Source: a bacterium
Lineage (GTDB): Bacteria > Fidelibacterota > Marinisomatia > Marinisomatales > JAHJCW01
Assembly (NCBI GenBank): GCA_018812885.1
Contig: JAHJCW010000256.1
Span: forward strand, 1-5,707
Direction: 5' to 3'
DNA: 5,707 nucleotides
Shown here: piece by piece, positions 1 to 4,570 of the stretch
Layout of the letters: the number at the start of each line of letters is the position of its first letter
Numbering within the stretch: position 1 is the first letter of the stretch
Program-made: the position numbers and the translations under genes
Notes under the pieces: model-generated
The model's database searches: none
Seen by the model: only the letters and a program-made list of their open reading frames with translations
What the model was told of the DNA's origin: nothing

Positions 1-53
1 AATTAAAGACCCCCGACGATAAAATATTTTTCTTGACGAGGTTTTAAGACAGT

Positions 54-98
54 AGGCATTGAGAGATTTGAACTCCCGATATTTGCCTTGTATGAGCA
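54..98 (-). pseudogene. Decayed 3'-half copy of tRNA-Val(UAC)
   Basis: Bases 55-98 align without gaps to 4390-4433 of the intact tRNA-Val gene, in the same orientation. There are five mismatches in 44 positions (58, 80, 83, 93, 95), and 61-79 is an uninterrupted 19-base match covering the T arm. The copy spans the anticodon arm through the acceptor 3' strand. The D arm and acceptor 5' strand are absent, because the sequence beyond 98 no longer matches. Four of the five differences are transitions towards A/T, as expected of an unselected, ageing copy. It cannot fold into a tRNA. I infer that it is either the distal attachment-site duplicate left by integration into the tRNA 3' end, or the relic of a tandem tRNA duplication. 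Confidence 0.8.
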
Positions 99-212
99 AT
101 ATTTATTTAGAAAAAACTTCAAAAATATGCTATAACCTTACTACATATTTGTTAATTACTACCCACTTCTGTCATTATCGTTTATATTATAGTGAGAAAT
201 TAATGTATTGCT

Positions 213-242
213 TATATAAATAACTATATTAGTTATTATCAA
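213..242 (-). promoter_or_regulatory. Possible promoter at the end of repeat R1
   Basis: On the minus strand TTGATA (242-237) lies 18 bp upstream of TATATA (218-213). The -35-like hexamer belongs to the same conserved edge of the intergenic repeat that carries the better promoter at R2. No gene is visible downstream on the minus strand in this window, and the region is so AT-rich that chance is a real explanation. Confidence 0.2.
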
Positions 243-348
243 TAATCGGATGTTAGTATTCTATCAAGAGTTTATTTTCCACGGCTGTGTGCATATGTGC
301 TTTATATATATAAAAGACGCCTCGCCTACCGGCGTGGGTGGTAGGCGT
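237..348. repeat. Intergenic repeat R1
   Basis: This is the first of three related ~110-bp intergenic repeats, all in the same orientation. Shared landmarks in plus-strand order are an ACAAT/TCAAT edge followed by AATCGGA (244-250), AGAGTTTATTTT (267-278), an AT-rich palindrome around TTTATATATATAAA (301-314), a CGCCTACC segment, and GGCGTGGGT. R1 has about five extra bases between AATCGGA and AGAG compared with R2 and R3. Here the GC-rich end forms a perfect 8-bp inverted repeat, CGCCTACC (323-330) with GGTAGGCG (340-347), around a 9-base loop. R1 is the outermost copy, beyond the last gene and next to the tRNA relic. Confidence 0.8.
306..348 (-). terminator. Terminator-like hairpin after the membrane-protein gene
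   Basis: Read on the minus strand, about 40 bases past the stop at 388, ACGCCT (348-343) can pair with AGGCGT (322-317). It is followed by CTTTTATATA, a T-rich run. A competing nested stem pairs CGCCTACC with GGTAGGCG (347-340 with 330-323). Either fold would give a Rho-independent terminator ending the two-gene membrane-protein unit. The hairpin is part of repeat R1. Confidence 0.6.
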
Positions 349-387
349 GATGTACAATAATTGTGTTTTTAGTTCTATATACGTCTA

Positions 388-1002
388 TTATAAAAGTAAC
401 TTATATAATTCAGGATTGTGATCCTTAATTGTATTGAAGAAATTTTCTTTATTCTCAGATCTTATTTCTAATAGTGTAGAAATGTTATCACTGTTTATTG
501 ATGACACATTCCAATAAAATATATTATTAGAAAATTCCTCATTTAGTATTATATCTAAATAATCAACAAGGACAACGACATATTTCGGAACAAATGCTAT
601 CGCTTGAGAATGTTGAGAAATATCATATTCTATATTAAATACAGAATTATGCGCTATTGGATTATTGCAAACAGTGGGGTCCTCAATCTGTATGATTTTA
701 TTATTAGAATCCGAGCCATATATTAATAATTTGGCGTTAATGTTGCTTGCCGGATTGGTGCCGAAATTTTTTAAATGTATTTTTACTTTATTAACTGTTA
801 GAATTTTTCCTGGTATCTTTTCTATACTTCCCGGTAAGGATGGTGGAACTAACCAAGACCGTTTGGAGTTTTCTTGTATTCGTAATGATTCCCTTGATAG
901 CCTATATGCACGAAAGGCTAAAAATACAGTTATTATTGCCCCCGCAGCTATTATCGCTTCTATGAATATTGTTATAAGATTTACACAATCTGTCTCTGCC
1001 AT
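388..1002 (-). CDS. Single-pass membrane protein of unknown function
   Basis: A 204-residue protein. The start is supported by AAGGAA (1016-1011) eight bases before ATG. Residues 9-32 form one hydrophobic helix (from about LITIFIEAII to TVFLAF), followed at once by a basic stretch (RAYRLSRESLR, 31-41). By the positive-inside rule the large C-terminal part should face the cytoplasm. After the helix comes an RSWLV motif (48-52), then a probably beta-rich domain with a VKIHLKNFGTNPASN segment (73-87) and a VVVLVDYLDI...FYW segment (142-164). This layout of anchor, R-[SA]-W, then an N-[FYV]-G-x-x-PA motif recurs in many uncharacterised bacterial membrane proteins; I know no function for it. The C-terminus (about 170-204) is polar and probably helical. 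It lies 71 bases downstream of the small membrane protein at 1074-1391 on the same strand, so the two are probably co-transcribed. No catalytic motif is visible. Confidence 0.8.
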   Translation of the reverse strand: MAETDCVNLITIFIEAIIAAGAIITVFLAFRAYRLSRESLRIQENSKRSWLVPPSLPGSIEKIPGKILTVNKVKIHLKNFGTNPASNINAKLLIYGSDSNNKIIQIEDPTVCNNPIAHNSVFNIEYDISQHSQAIAFVPKYVVVLVDYLDIILNEEFSNNIFYWNVSSINSDNISTLLEIRSENKENFFNTIKDHNPELYKLLL

Positions 1003-1073
1003 ATCAAAAATTCCTTATTAAAAACTTGATTTTATTTTTTCAGGAAAATTTATTGATTGTTGAAAAATGGATT

Positions 1074-1391
1074 TCAATTACTGAATATACCTCCTATGAT
1101 TGCACCAACGAGCAACGGTCCGATATGTGTTATTGCTAATACTACAACACTCGCGCCAGCGACAAGACCAATTAGAGGTAACCCGGAAAGAACTCCGGTT
1201 AATGAAGATACGAGTATTCCTAATATAATTGCCGGAAAGATTGCTGCGAGTATCGCATTACCTACACCGCCGGATTTTTTACCGCCTACAAGTCCGGCAA
1301 TGAGTGGCCCAATAACAGGAAGCCAAAATAGTAATATTGAAATTAAAAACATCCAGAAAAATCCTCTCGTAACACTGCCTTTACTACTCAT
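1074..1391 (-). CDS. Small glycine-rich multi-pass membrane protein, unknown function
   Basis: A 105-residue, almost wholly hydrophobic protein. The start is well supported by GGAGGA (1400-1395), three bases before ATG. Three to four membrane segments are likely: residues 11-33, 46-66, 71-88 and possibly 90-103. A polar, glycine-rich turn (GGKKSGGVG, 36-44) lies between the first two. The motif IGPLIAGLVGG (27-37) recurs near the C-terminus as IGPLLVGAIIGG (90-101), so the protein has two similar Gly-Pro/glycine-zipper helices. The GPLIAG-x-VGG-[KR]-x-[AS]-GG pattern resembles short, uncharacterised membrane proteins of bacteria and archaea. I cannot name a role. It is the first gene of a probable two-gene unit with the membrane protein at 388-1002, with promoter-like elements at 1414-1443. 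The DNA shows no frameshift. A channel, holin-like or small accessory membrane protein are possibilities that the sequence does not separate. Confidence 0.8.
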   Translation of the reverse strand: MSSKGSVTRGFFWMFLISILLFWLPVIGPLIAGLVGGKKSGGVGNAILAAIFPAIILGILVSSLTGVLSGLPLIGLVAGASVVVLAITHIGPLLVGAIIGGIFSN

Positions 1392-1394
1392 AAA

Positions 1395-1400
1395 TCCTCC
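1395..1400 (-). promoter_or_regulatory. Strong Shine-Dalgarno for the 105-residue membrane protein
   Basis: GGAGGA on the minus strand sits three bases upstream of the ATG at 1391-1389. It fixes the start of this gene. It is the clearest ribosome binding site among the accessory minus-strand genes, in contrast to the LRR gene, which has none obvious. Confidence 0.8.
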
Positions 1401-1413
1401 AATGACATATCTA

Positions 1414-1443
1414 ATAATACAAGAACGCCCAGGTGTTTGACAA
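1414..1443 (-). promoter_or_regulatory. Probable sigma70-type promoter for the two membrane-protein genes
   Basis: On the minus strand TTGTCA (1443-1438; five of six to TTGACA) and TATTAT (1419-1414; five of six to TATAAT) are separated by 18 bp. The transcript would start near 1407, leaving a short leader that contains GGAGGA before the ATG at 1391. The -35 hexamer is the conserved outer edge of repeat R2, so the repeat supplies half of the promoter. Confidence 0.5.
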
Positions 1444-1547
1444 TTATAATCGGATTAATCTATTTAGAGTTTATTTTACCCCTGTGGTGTATAAGAGTGA
1501 TATATACATAATAAAGACCCTCGCCTACCAATGGCGTGGGTGGGTAG
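1438..1547. repeat. Intergenic repeat R2
   Basis: This is the second copy of the ~110-bp intergenic repeat, between the LRR lipoprotein gene and the small membrane-protein gene. It shares with R1 and R3 the ACAAT...AATCGGA edge (1440-1454), AGAGTTTATTTT (1466-1477), a CCCCTGYGGT block (1479-1488), an AT-rich block (1500-1514), AAGAC, and CGCCTACCAATGG plus GGCGTGGGTGGGT (1522-1545). It is closer to R3 than to R1. On the minus strand its first part is a terminator-like hairpin and its last bases form a -35 box. Confidence 0.8.
1507..1541 (-). terminator. Rho-independent terminator of the LRR lipoprotein gene
   Basis: On the minus strand, 35 bases after the stop codon, ACCC-A-CGCC (1541-1533) pairs with GGCG-A-GGGT (1525-1517). 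This gives two 4-bp GC-rich stems with one A·A mismatch and a 7-base loop (1532-1526). CTTTATTAT follows directly. The hairpin is the GC-rich end of repeat R2. Confidence 0.65.
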
Positions 1548-1575
1548 TTGTATTGGTATCCCAGCTGTATCCACA

Positions 1576-2859
1576 TCAATAGGATACGTATACTCCTCTC
1601 GCTTGTAATTGTGGAATATAAGTGTTAATTGATGTTGCACTTAAAGGATTATTAATTAATTCAACATAATCACCAGTATTGATACCTTGATTTTGTACTA
1701 GCGGAAAAATATCAGTTATTTGATTGCCAGTTAAAGATAAACTAATGAGATTTATTAAATCTGCTAAAACACTAATATTAGTTATTTGATTATCAGATAT
1801 ACCTATTGCCACTAGATTCGTTAAACCCACTAGAGCACTAATATCGCTTATTTGATTATCAGATATACCTATTGCCACTAGATTCGTTAATCCTCCCAGA
1901 GCACTAATATCTACTATTTGATTATTCCATAGGTTTATATGTTCTATGTTAGTTAGACCGGCTAAGGCATTAATATCAGCAATTTGATTATCTTGTAGAT
2001 AAAGATAAATTAGTTTTGTTAATCCTCCCAGAGCAACTATATCACTTATTTGATTATCCCATAGGCTTAGTTCAGAAAGATTGGATAAATCATTTAGCGC
2101 ACTTACATCACTTATTTGATTTATAGAAAGGTCTATAATTTGAAGACTTGTTAATTCTCCAAATGCACTTATATCACTTATTTGATTATTTTGTAGATTA
2201 ATATATATTAAATTAATCAGATTAGATAAAGGACTAATATCGCTTATTTGATTGCTCTGCAAGCTTAGAACTGTAAGATTATGTAATCCCGATAGAACGT
2301 TGATATCACTTATTTGATTATCCCATAGATGTATATTTGTAAGATTGGTTAGACCGGCTAAGACATTAATATCTTCAATTTGATTATTTGATAGGTTAAA
2401 AACTTCAAGATTTATTAAATCTGCTAAAACACTAATATCAGTTATTTGATTATCAGATAGGTTTAGATATGTAAGATTTGTTAAATCTCCTAAAGAACTA
2501 ATATCGCTTATTTGATTTTTAGGTAACGATAGACCCGTAAGTTTTGGTAAATCTCCTAAAGAACTAATATCGCTTATTTGATTATCCCACAGATTAATAA
2601 CTTCAAGATTTTCACAATATTCTATACCATCAATACTTATTATTCCCTTACTCCATCCTTCAAGGTATGTAATTGACGACATATCAGATTTAGTAATATC
2701 ACCACTTGGTTTATTAAGTATTTCTCTAATTAATCCTTCAAAATTTATATCAGAAAAAGTTACAGCATTAGGATCGGACCCTGTGGGTGAACAAATATCG
2801 CAAGAAAAAAGAAGTAGAAAACAAAACAATAATATTAGAATTTTATGTAATGATTTCAT
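1576..2859 (-). CDS. Leucine-rich-repeat lipoprotein (internalin-type LRRs)
   Basis: A predicted surface lipoprotein of 427 residues. I chose the second ATG (2859-2857): it gives a classical signal peptide, MKSLHK then a hydrophobic run, ending in lipobox LFSC with the cysteine at residue 20. Starting at 2868 adds only MYI; neither start has a clear Shine-Dalgarno. Numbered from my start, a short cap (about 33-82, with INFEGLIREILNKPSGDIT) precedes 14 consecutive 22-residue repeats (about 83-391) of the form LTNLTxLxLxxNQISDISxLxG. The asparagine of every NQI is retained. A C-terminal cap follows (YVELINNPLS, then the end ARGVYVSY). Such arrays fold as a curved solenoid that binds proteins or glycans; nothing identifies the ligand or an enzymatic domain. 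Several repeats are near identical at DNA level, in register at multiples of 66 bp. The gene is flanked by repeats R3 and R2 and looks monocistronic. An internalin-like fold does not by itself imply pathogenicity. Confidence 0.9.
   Translation of the reverse strand: MKSLHKILILLFCFLLLFSCDICSPTGSDPNAVTFSDINFEGLIREILNKPSGDITKSDMSSITYLEGWSKGIISIDGIEYCENLEVINLWDNQISDISSLGDLPKLTGLSLPKNQISDISSLGDLTNLTYLNLSDNQITDISVLADLINLEVFNLSNNQIEDINVLAGLTNLTNIHLWDNQISDINVLSGLHNLTVLSLQSNQISDISPLSNLINLIYINLQNNQISDISAFGELTSLQIIDLSINQISDVSALNDLSNLSELSLWDNQISDIVALGGLTKLIYLYLQDNQIADINALAGLTNIEHINLWNNQIVDISALGGLTNLVAIGISDNQISDISALVGLTNLVAIGISDNQITNISVLADLINLISLSLTGNQITDIFPLVQNQGINTGDYVELINNPLSATSINTYIPQLQARGVYVSY
1592..2605 (-). 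repeat. In-frame 66-bp tandem repeats encoding the LRR array
   Basis: The LRR coding region is a DNA-level tandem repeat with a 66-bp (22-codon) period; the outer limits given are approximate. Clear examples are 1782-1824 identical to 1848-1890 (43 bases, offset 66), 2482-2517 identical to 2548-2583 (36 bases, offset 66), and 1748-1799 matching 2408-2459 with one mismatch (52 bases, offset 660, ten units). The stretch beginning GTTAGACCGGCTAAG at 1952 recurs at 2348 (offset 396, six units). All offsets keep the reading frame. Confidence 0.85.
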
Positions 2860-2879
2860 TATATACATTTCTAAATACC

Positions 2880-2885
2880 ATTATA
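2880..2885 (-). promoter_or_regulatory. Possible -10 box of the LRR gene
   Basis: A perfect TATAAT lies on the minus strand 12 bases upstream of the first ATG (2868) and 21 upstream of the preferred ATG (2859). The nearest -35-like hexamer, TTGTTA (2914-2909) at the edge of repeat R3, is 23 bp away. That is too far for normal spacing, and the surroundings are very AT-rich, so this is tentative. Confidence 0.3.
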
Positions 2886-2908
2886 ACATTAAGTTTTATT
2901 ATAATATT

Positions 2909-3006
2909 TAACAATAATAATCGGATTATTCAATTTAGAGTTTATTTTACCCCTGCGGTACGCAAGAGTGCTTTATATATATAGAAGACATCCCGCCTAC
3001 CAATGG
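2909..3006. repeat. Intergenic repeat R3, left part (split by the IS element)
   Basis: This is the third copy of the ~110-bp repeat, cut by the insertion sequence. It has the same landmarks as R2: ACAAT...AATCGGA (2911-2925), AGAGTTTATTTT (2937-2948), CCCCTGCGGT (2950-2959), an AT-rich palindromic block (2971-2982), AAGAC, and CGCCTACCAATGG up to base 3006, where the IS begins. The other half, GGCGTGGGTGGGT, resumes beyond the element at 4275-4287. In the intact state it would lie between tRNA-Val and the LRR gene. Confidence 0.8.
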
Positions 3007-3031
3007 TGTATAGACCGGAGACATGATGTAC
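3007..3031 (+). repeat. Left terminal inverted repeat of the IS481-family element
   Basis: Begins TGTATAGACC and continues with a GGAGACAT core. It is complementary to 4245-4269 except at four positions. The GGAGACAT core recurs 23 bp further in (3040-3047) as part of GGAGACATAGTTAACAC, probably a second transposase binding site. Confidence 0.85.
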
Positions 3032-3098
3032 AAGTGTTCGGAGACATAGTTAACACATTATTAAATTGGCATGAAAGACTTAACAAGGGAGTTATATC

Positions 3099-4232
3099 AT
3101 GCCGTGGAAGGAAATATCGTTCATGTCTCAAAGATTTGAATTTATCACAATGGCGCTTAAGCCGGGAACAAATATGACCCAACTGTGCAAACGATATGAT
3201 ATTAGTCGTACTACCGGCTACAAATGGCTGTATCGGTTTGTAGAGGAAGATATTTACAGCTTGGAAGATCGTTGTCGCTGTCCGCTTCACAGTCCCAACA
3301 AAACCCCACACAAGACCGAACAGGCTGTATTAGCTATAAGACAGCTTCATCCATATTGGGGTGGCCGGAAGATTAAAACACGGTTGAGTCATCAGGGATA
3401 CGAATTTGTTCCGTCTGCATCTACCATTACCGCGATACTGCGTCGTAATAGTCTTCTGGACGAAGCGGAAGCCATAAAGCATACGCCGTTTAAGCGGTTT
3501 GAATATGATCAACCTAATCAACTGTGGCAGATGGATTTTAAAGGGTATTTTTCTATCAATAGCAGTCATTGTTATCCTCTGACTATATTAGATGATCATT
3601 CCCGGTTTTCGATTGGGATCAGAGCCTGTACAAATGAAAGAAGATCGACGGTAAAAAACCAACTTATTCAGGTCTTCCGTACCTATGGATTGCCGGAACG
3701 GTTTTTAGTAGATAACGGTTCGCCTTGGGGTTCTAGAGACGATTTTCGGTATACCAAACTAACGGCATGGTTAACTCGTCTTGGGGTTGACATAAGCCAC
3801 TCCAGACCCTATCATCCACAGACAATGGGAAAAGATGAACGATTCCATCGTACTTTGAAAGTGGAAGTGCTGCACAATCAGGTGTTTGATACAATCGATG
3901 AGGTACAAATGAGATTTGATAAATGGCGGAATATCTATAATCTCGAACGACCCCATGAAGCCTTGGGAATGGATGTGCCTGCCAGTCGTTATGAACCCAG
4001 TAAGCGGATGTATCCTGAAACATTACCGAATATAGAATATGGGCCTGATGATTATGTGCGTAAAGTCCAGCATAAAGGTGAAATTTGTTTTAAAGGAAAA
4101 ATATTCGAATTAGGAAAAGCCTTTGTAAAATATCCAGTTGCTATAAAACCAACCCTTAAGGATGGCATCTTTAATGTGTTTTTCTGTCATAAGAAAATCA
4201 AACAAATTGATTTGAGAAACTCATGGAAATAA
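3099..4232 (+). CDS. IS481-family transposase (DDE)
   Basis: A 377-residue transposase that would bind the IS ends and catalyse strand transfer. The start is supported by AAGGGAG (3085-3091), seven bases before ATG, and by the family-typical N-terminus MPWKEISFMSQR. Residues about 15-46 form a helix-turn-helix (LCKRYDISRTTGYKWL at 29-44), followed by a second DNA-binding segment (about 70-120). The RNase-H-like integrase core runs from about 135 to 300. The catalytic triad is readable: D146 in QMDFKG, D205 in LVDNGSPW and E247 in GKDERFHRTLK; LDDHSRF (164-170) is another core signature. The C-terminal part (about 300-377) is a family tail with ERPHEALG at 283-290. Length and frame are normal with no stop or frameshift, so it is probably functional. 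It is the only plus-strand gene here and has no link to the function of its neighbours. Confidence 0.95.
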   Translation: MPWKEISFMSQRFEFITMALKPGTNMTQLCKRYDISRTTGYKWLYRFVEEDIYSLEDRCRCPLHSPNKTPHKTEQAVLAIRQLHPYWGGRKIKTRLSHQGYEFVPSASTITAILRRNSLLDEAEAIKHTPFKRFEYDQPNQLWQMDFKGYFSINSSHCYPLTILDDHSRFSIGIRACTNERRSTVKNQLIQVFRTYGLPERFLVDNGSPWGSRDDFRYTKLTAWLTRLGVDISHSRPYHPQTMGKDERFHRTLKVEVLHNQVFDTIDEVQMRFDKWRNIYNLERPHEALGMDVPASRYEPSKRMYPETLPNIEYGPDDYVRKVQHKGEICFKGKIFELGKAFVKYPVAIKPTLKDGIFNVFFCHKKIKQIDLRNSWK

Positions 4233-4244
4233 TTCTTAATAACC

Positions 4245-4269
4245 GTACACTATGTCCCTGGTCTATACA
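4245..4269 (+). repeat. Right terminal inverted repeat of the IS481-family element
   Basis: Reads GTACACTATGTCCC then GGTCTATACA on the plus strand, the imperfect reverse complement of 3007-3031. The stop codon of the transposase lies 12 bases before it. Confidence 0.85.
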
Positions 4270-4289
4270 CGCTTGGCGTGGGTGGGTCG
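4270..4289. repeat. Intergenic repeat R3, right stub
   Basis: GGCGTGGGTGGGT (4275-4287) directly continues the repeat broken at 3006, as judged by the uninterrupted R2 copy (1533-1545). The few bases CGCTT before it are not in R2. They could be residue of target duplication or simply sequence divergence in the hairpin loop. Confidence 0.7.
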
Positions 4290-4304
4290 ATTTATGGTTA
4301 TATT

Positions 4305-4342
4305 TGACTAAGTATGACTAAGTGTGACTAAATTGACTTAAC
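4305..4342. repeat. Short tandem repeat, 10-bp period (TGACTAAGTR)
   Basis: TGACTAAGTA (4305), TGACTAAGTG (4315), TGACTAAAT (4325) and TGACTTAACT (4334) follow one another directly. Four copies spaced by about one helical turn lie just downstream of the tRNA-Val terminator and just outside repeat R3. They could be an array of protein binding sites on one DNA face, or slippage-generated repeats. Confidence 0.75.
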
Positions 4343-4346
4343 TATT

Positions 4347-4379
4347 AAAAACACAAAACCCCGTCGTTAAACAGGGTTT
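4347..4379 (-). terminator. Terminator of tRNA-Val
   Basis: On the minus strand, nine bases past the tRNA 3' end, AAACCCTG (4379-4372) pairs with CGGGGTTT (4363-4356) including one G·U pair. The loop is 8 bases, and TTGTGTTTTT follows. This is a standard Rho-independent terminator for the tRNA, or for a lon-tRNA read-through transcript. Confidence 0.75.
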
Positions 4380-4387
4380 ATTAAGGG

Positions 4388-4461
4388 TGGGCGTTGAGAG
4401 ATTTGAACTCCCGACATCTGCCTTGTAAGGGCAGCGCTCTGACCAGCTGAGCTAAACGCCC
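4388..4461 (-). tRNA. tRNA-Val (anticodon UAC)
   Basis: A complete 74-base cloverleaf. The acceptor stem is GGGCGTT/AACGCCC with seven perfect pairs. The D arm is GCTC/GAGC, the anticodon stem CTGCC/GGCAG with loop CTTACAA, so the anticodon is TAC (valine, GUA and wobble codons). The variable loop is five bases. The T arm is GGGAG/CTCTC with loop TTCAAAT and one G·U pair, and the discriminator base is A. The 3' CCA is not encoded (ACCC follows), so it must be added by CCA nucleotidyltransferase. It lies 109 bases downstream of lon on the same strand. Its 3' half is duplicated in decayed form at 54-98. Confidence 0.95.
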
Positions 4462-4570
4462 AATATTTGTATATTTTAATTAACTTTTCTAAATGTTCAC
4501 CAATCATAGTCCTGATTGAGCGGGACAACGATTGACTCAAAATAACGGGTCGAAAATTACACCTAATATA
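4462..4570. other. lon to tRNA-Val spacer
   Basis: 109 bases with no gene. I see no strong terminator hairpin for lon; there is only a weak TTGAG/CTCAA pairing on the minus strand around 4515-4540. Transcription from lon may therefore continue into tRNA-Val. Confidence 0.5.

Larger units (their letters stand above)
1..387. other. Gene-free left end of the window
   Basis: No convincing protein-coding gene is visible here. The stretch holds a decayed 3' half of a tRNA-Val gene (54-98), then about 140 bases of very AT-rich sequence in which I see nothing specific apart from a weak promoter-like pair on the minus strand (213-242). After that come intergenic repeat R1 (237-348) and the short 3' trailer of the membrane-protein gene that ends at 388. 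Bases 1-50 contain a CCCCGACG segment and a GAGGTTTT segment. These loosely resemble the terminator that follows the intact tRNA-Val, but with a longer and poorly paired middle. Confidence 0.6.
3007..4269 (+). mobile_element. Complete IS481-family insertion sequence
   Basis: A 1263-bp element with one transposase gene, bounded by imperfect 25-bp terminal inverted repeats at 3007-3031 and 4245-4269. They match at 21 of 25 positions and both begin TGTATAGACC; the outer TGT...ACA agrees with the IS481 family. It sits inside repeat R3, between the arms of its GC hairpin, and is oriented against the surrounding genes. The bases directly flanking the ends (ATGG on the left, CGCT on the right) do not form an obvious target-site duplication. 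Either the duplication has been lost, or the ends arose by recombination, or the boundary is off by a base or two. Because both ends and the reading frame are intact, the copy could be active. Confidence 0.88.

Noticed and set aside
665..1021. Plus-strand frame of 118 codons opposite the 204-residue membrane protein
   Set aside because: It is antisense to a gene with an RBS, a clear membrane helix and a recognisable domain pattern.
1057..1440. Plus-strand frame of 127 codons opposite the small membrane protein
   Set aside because: It is a shadow of a gene with a strong Shine-Dalgarno on the other strand; its proline/isoleucine-rich translation is what the antisense of a Gly-rich hydrophobic gene gives.
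237..1547. R1/R2/R3 as integron attC sites
   Set aside because: The spacing and orientation look integron-like, but I find no RYYYAAC/GTTRRRY core pair at the repeat edges and no integron integrase in the window.
1592..2605. CRISPR-like array from regular repeats
   Set aside because: The 66-bp period lies entirely inside an open frame and encodes LRR units; there are no unique spacers and no cas genes.
1576..2868. LRR protein as a virulence internalin
   Set aside because: Only the repeat type matches. It is a lipoprotein without a sortase anchor, GW modules or an Ig-like inter-repeat region, and such LRR proteins are common in environmental bacteria.
2968..4023. Several other frames overlapping the transposase on both strands
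   Set aside because: The transposase has full family motifs and the catalytic triad throughout; the overlapping frames have low-complexity or unrecognisable products and no start signals.
3001..4276. CCAATGG / CGCTTGG as a target-site duplication of the IS
   Set aside because: The two segments share only TGG/TTGG-like ends and are not adjacent to the inverted repeats in the same register; they are better explained as parts of the interrupted repeat R3.
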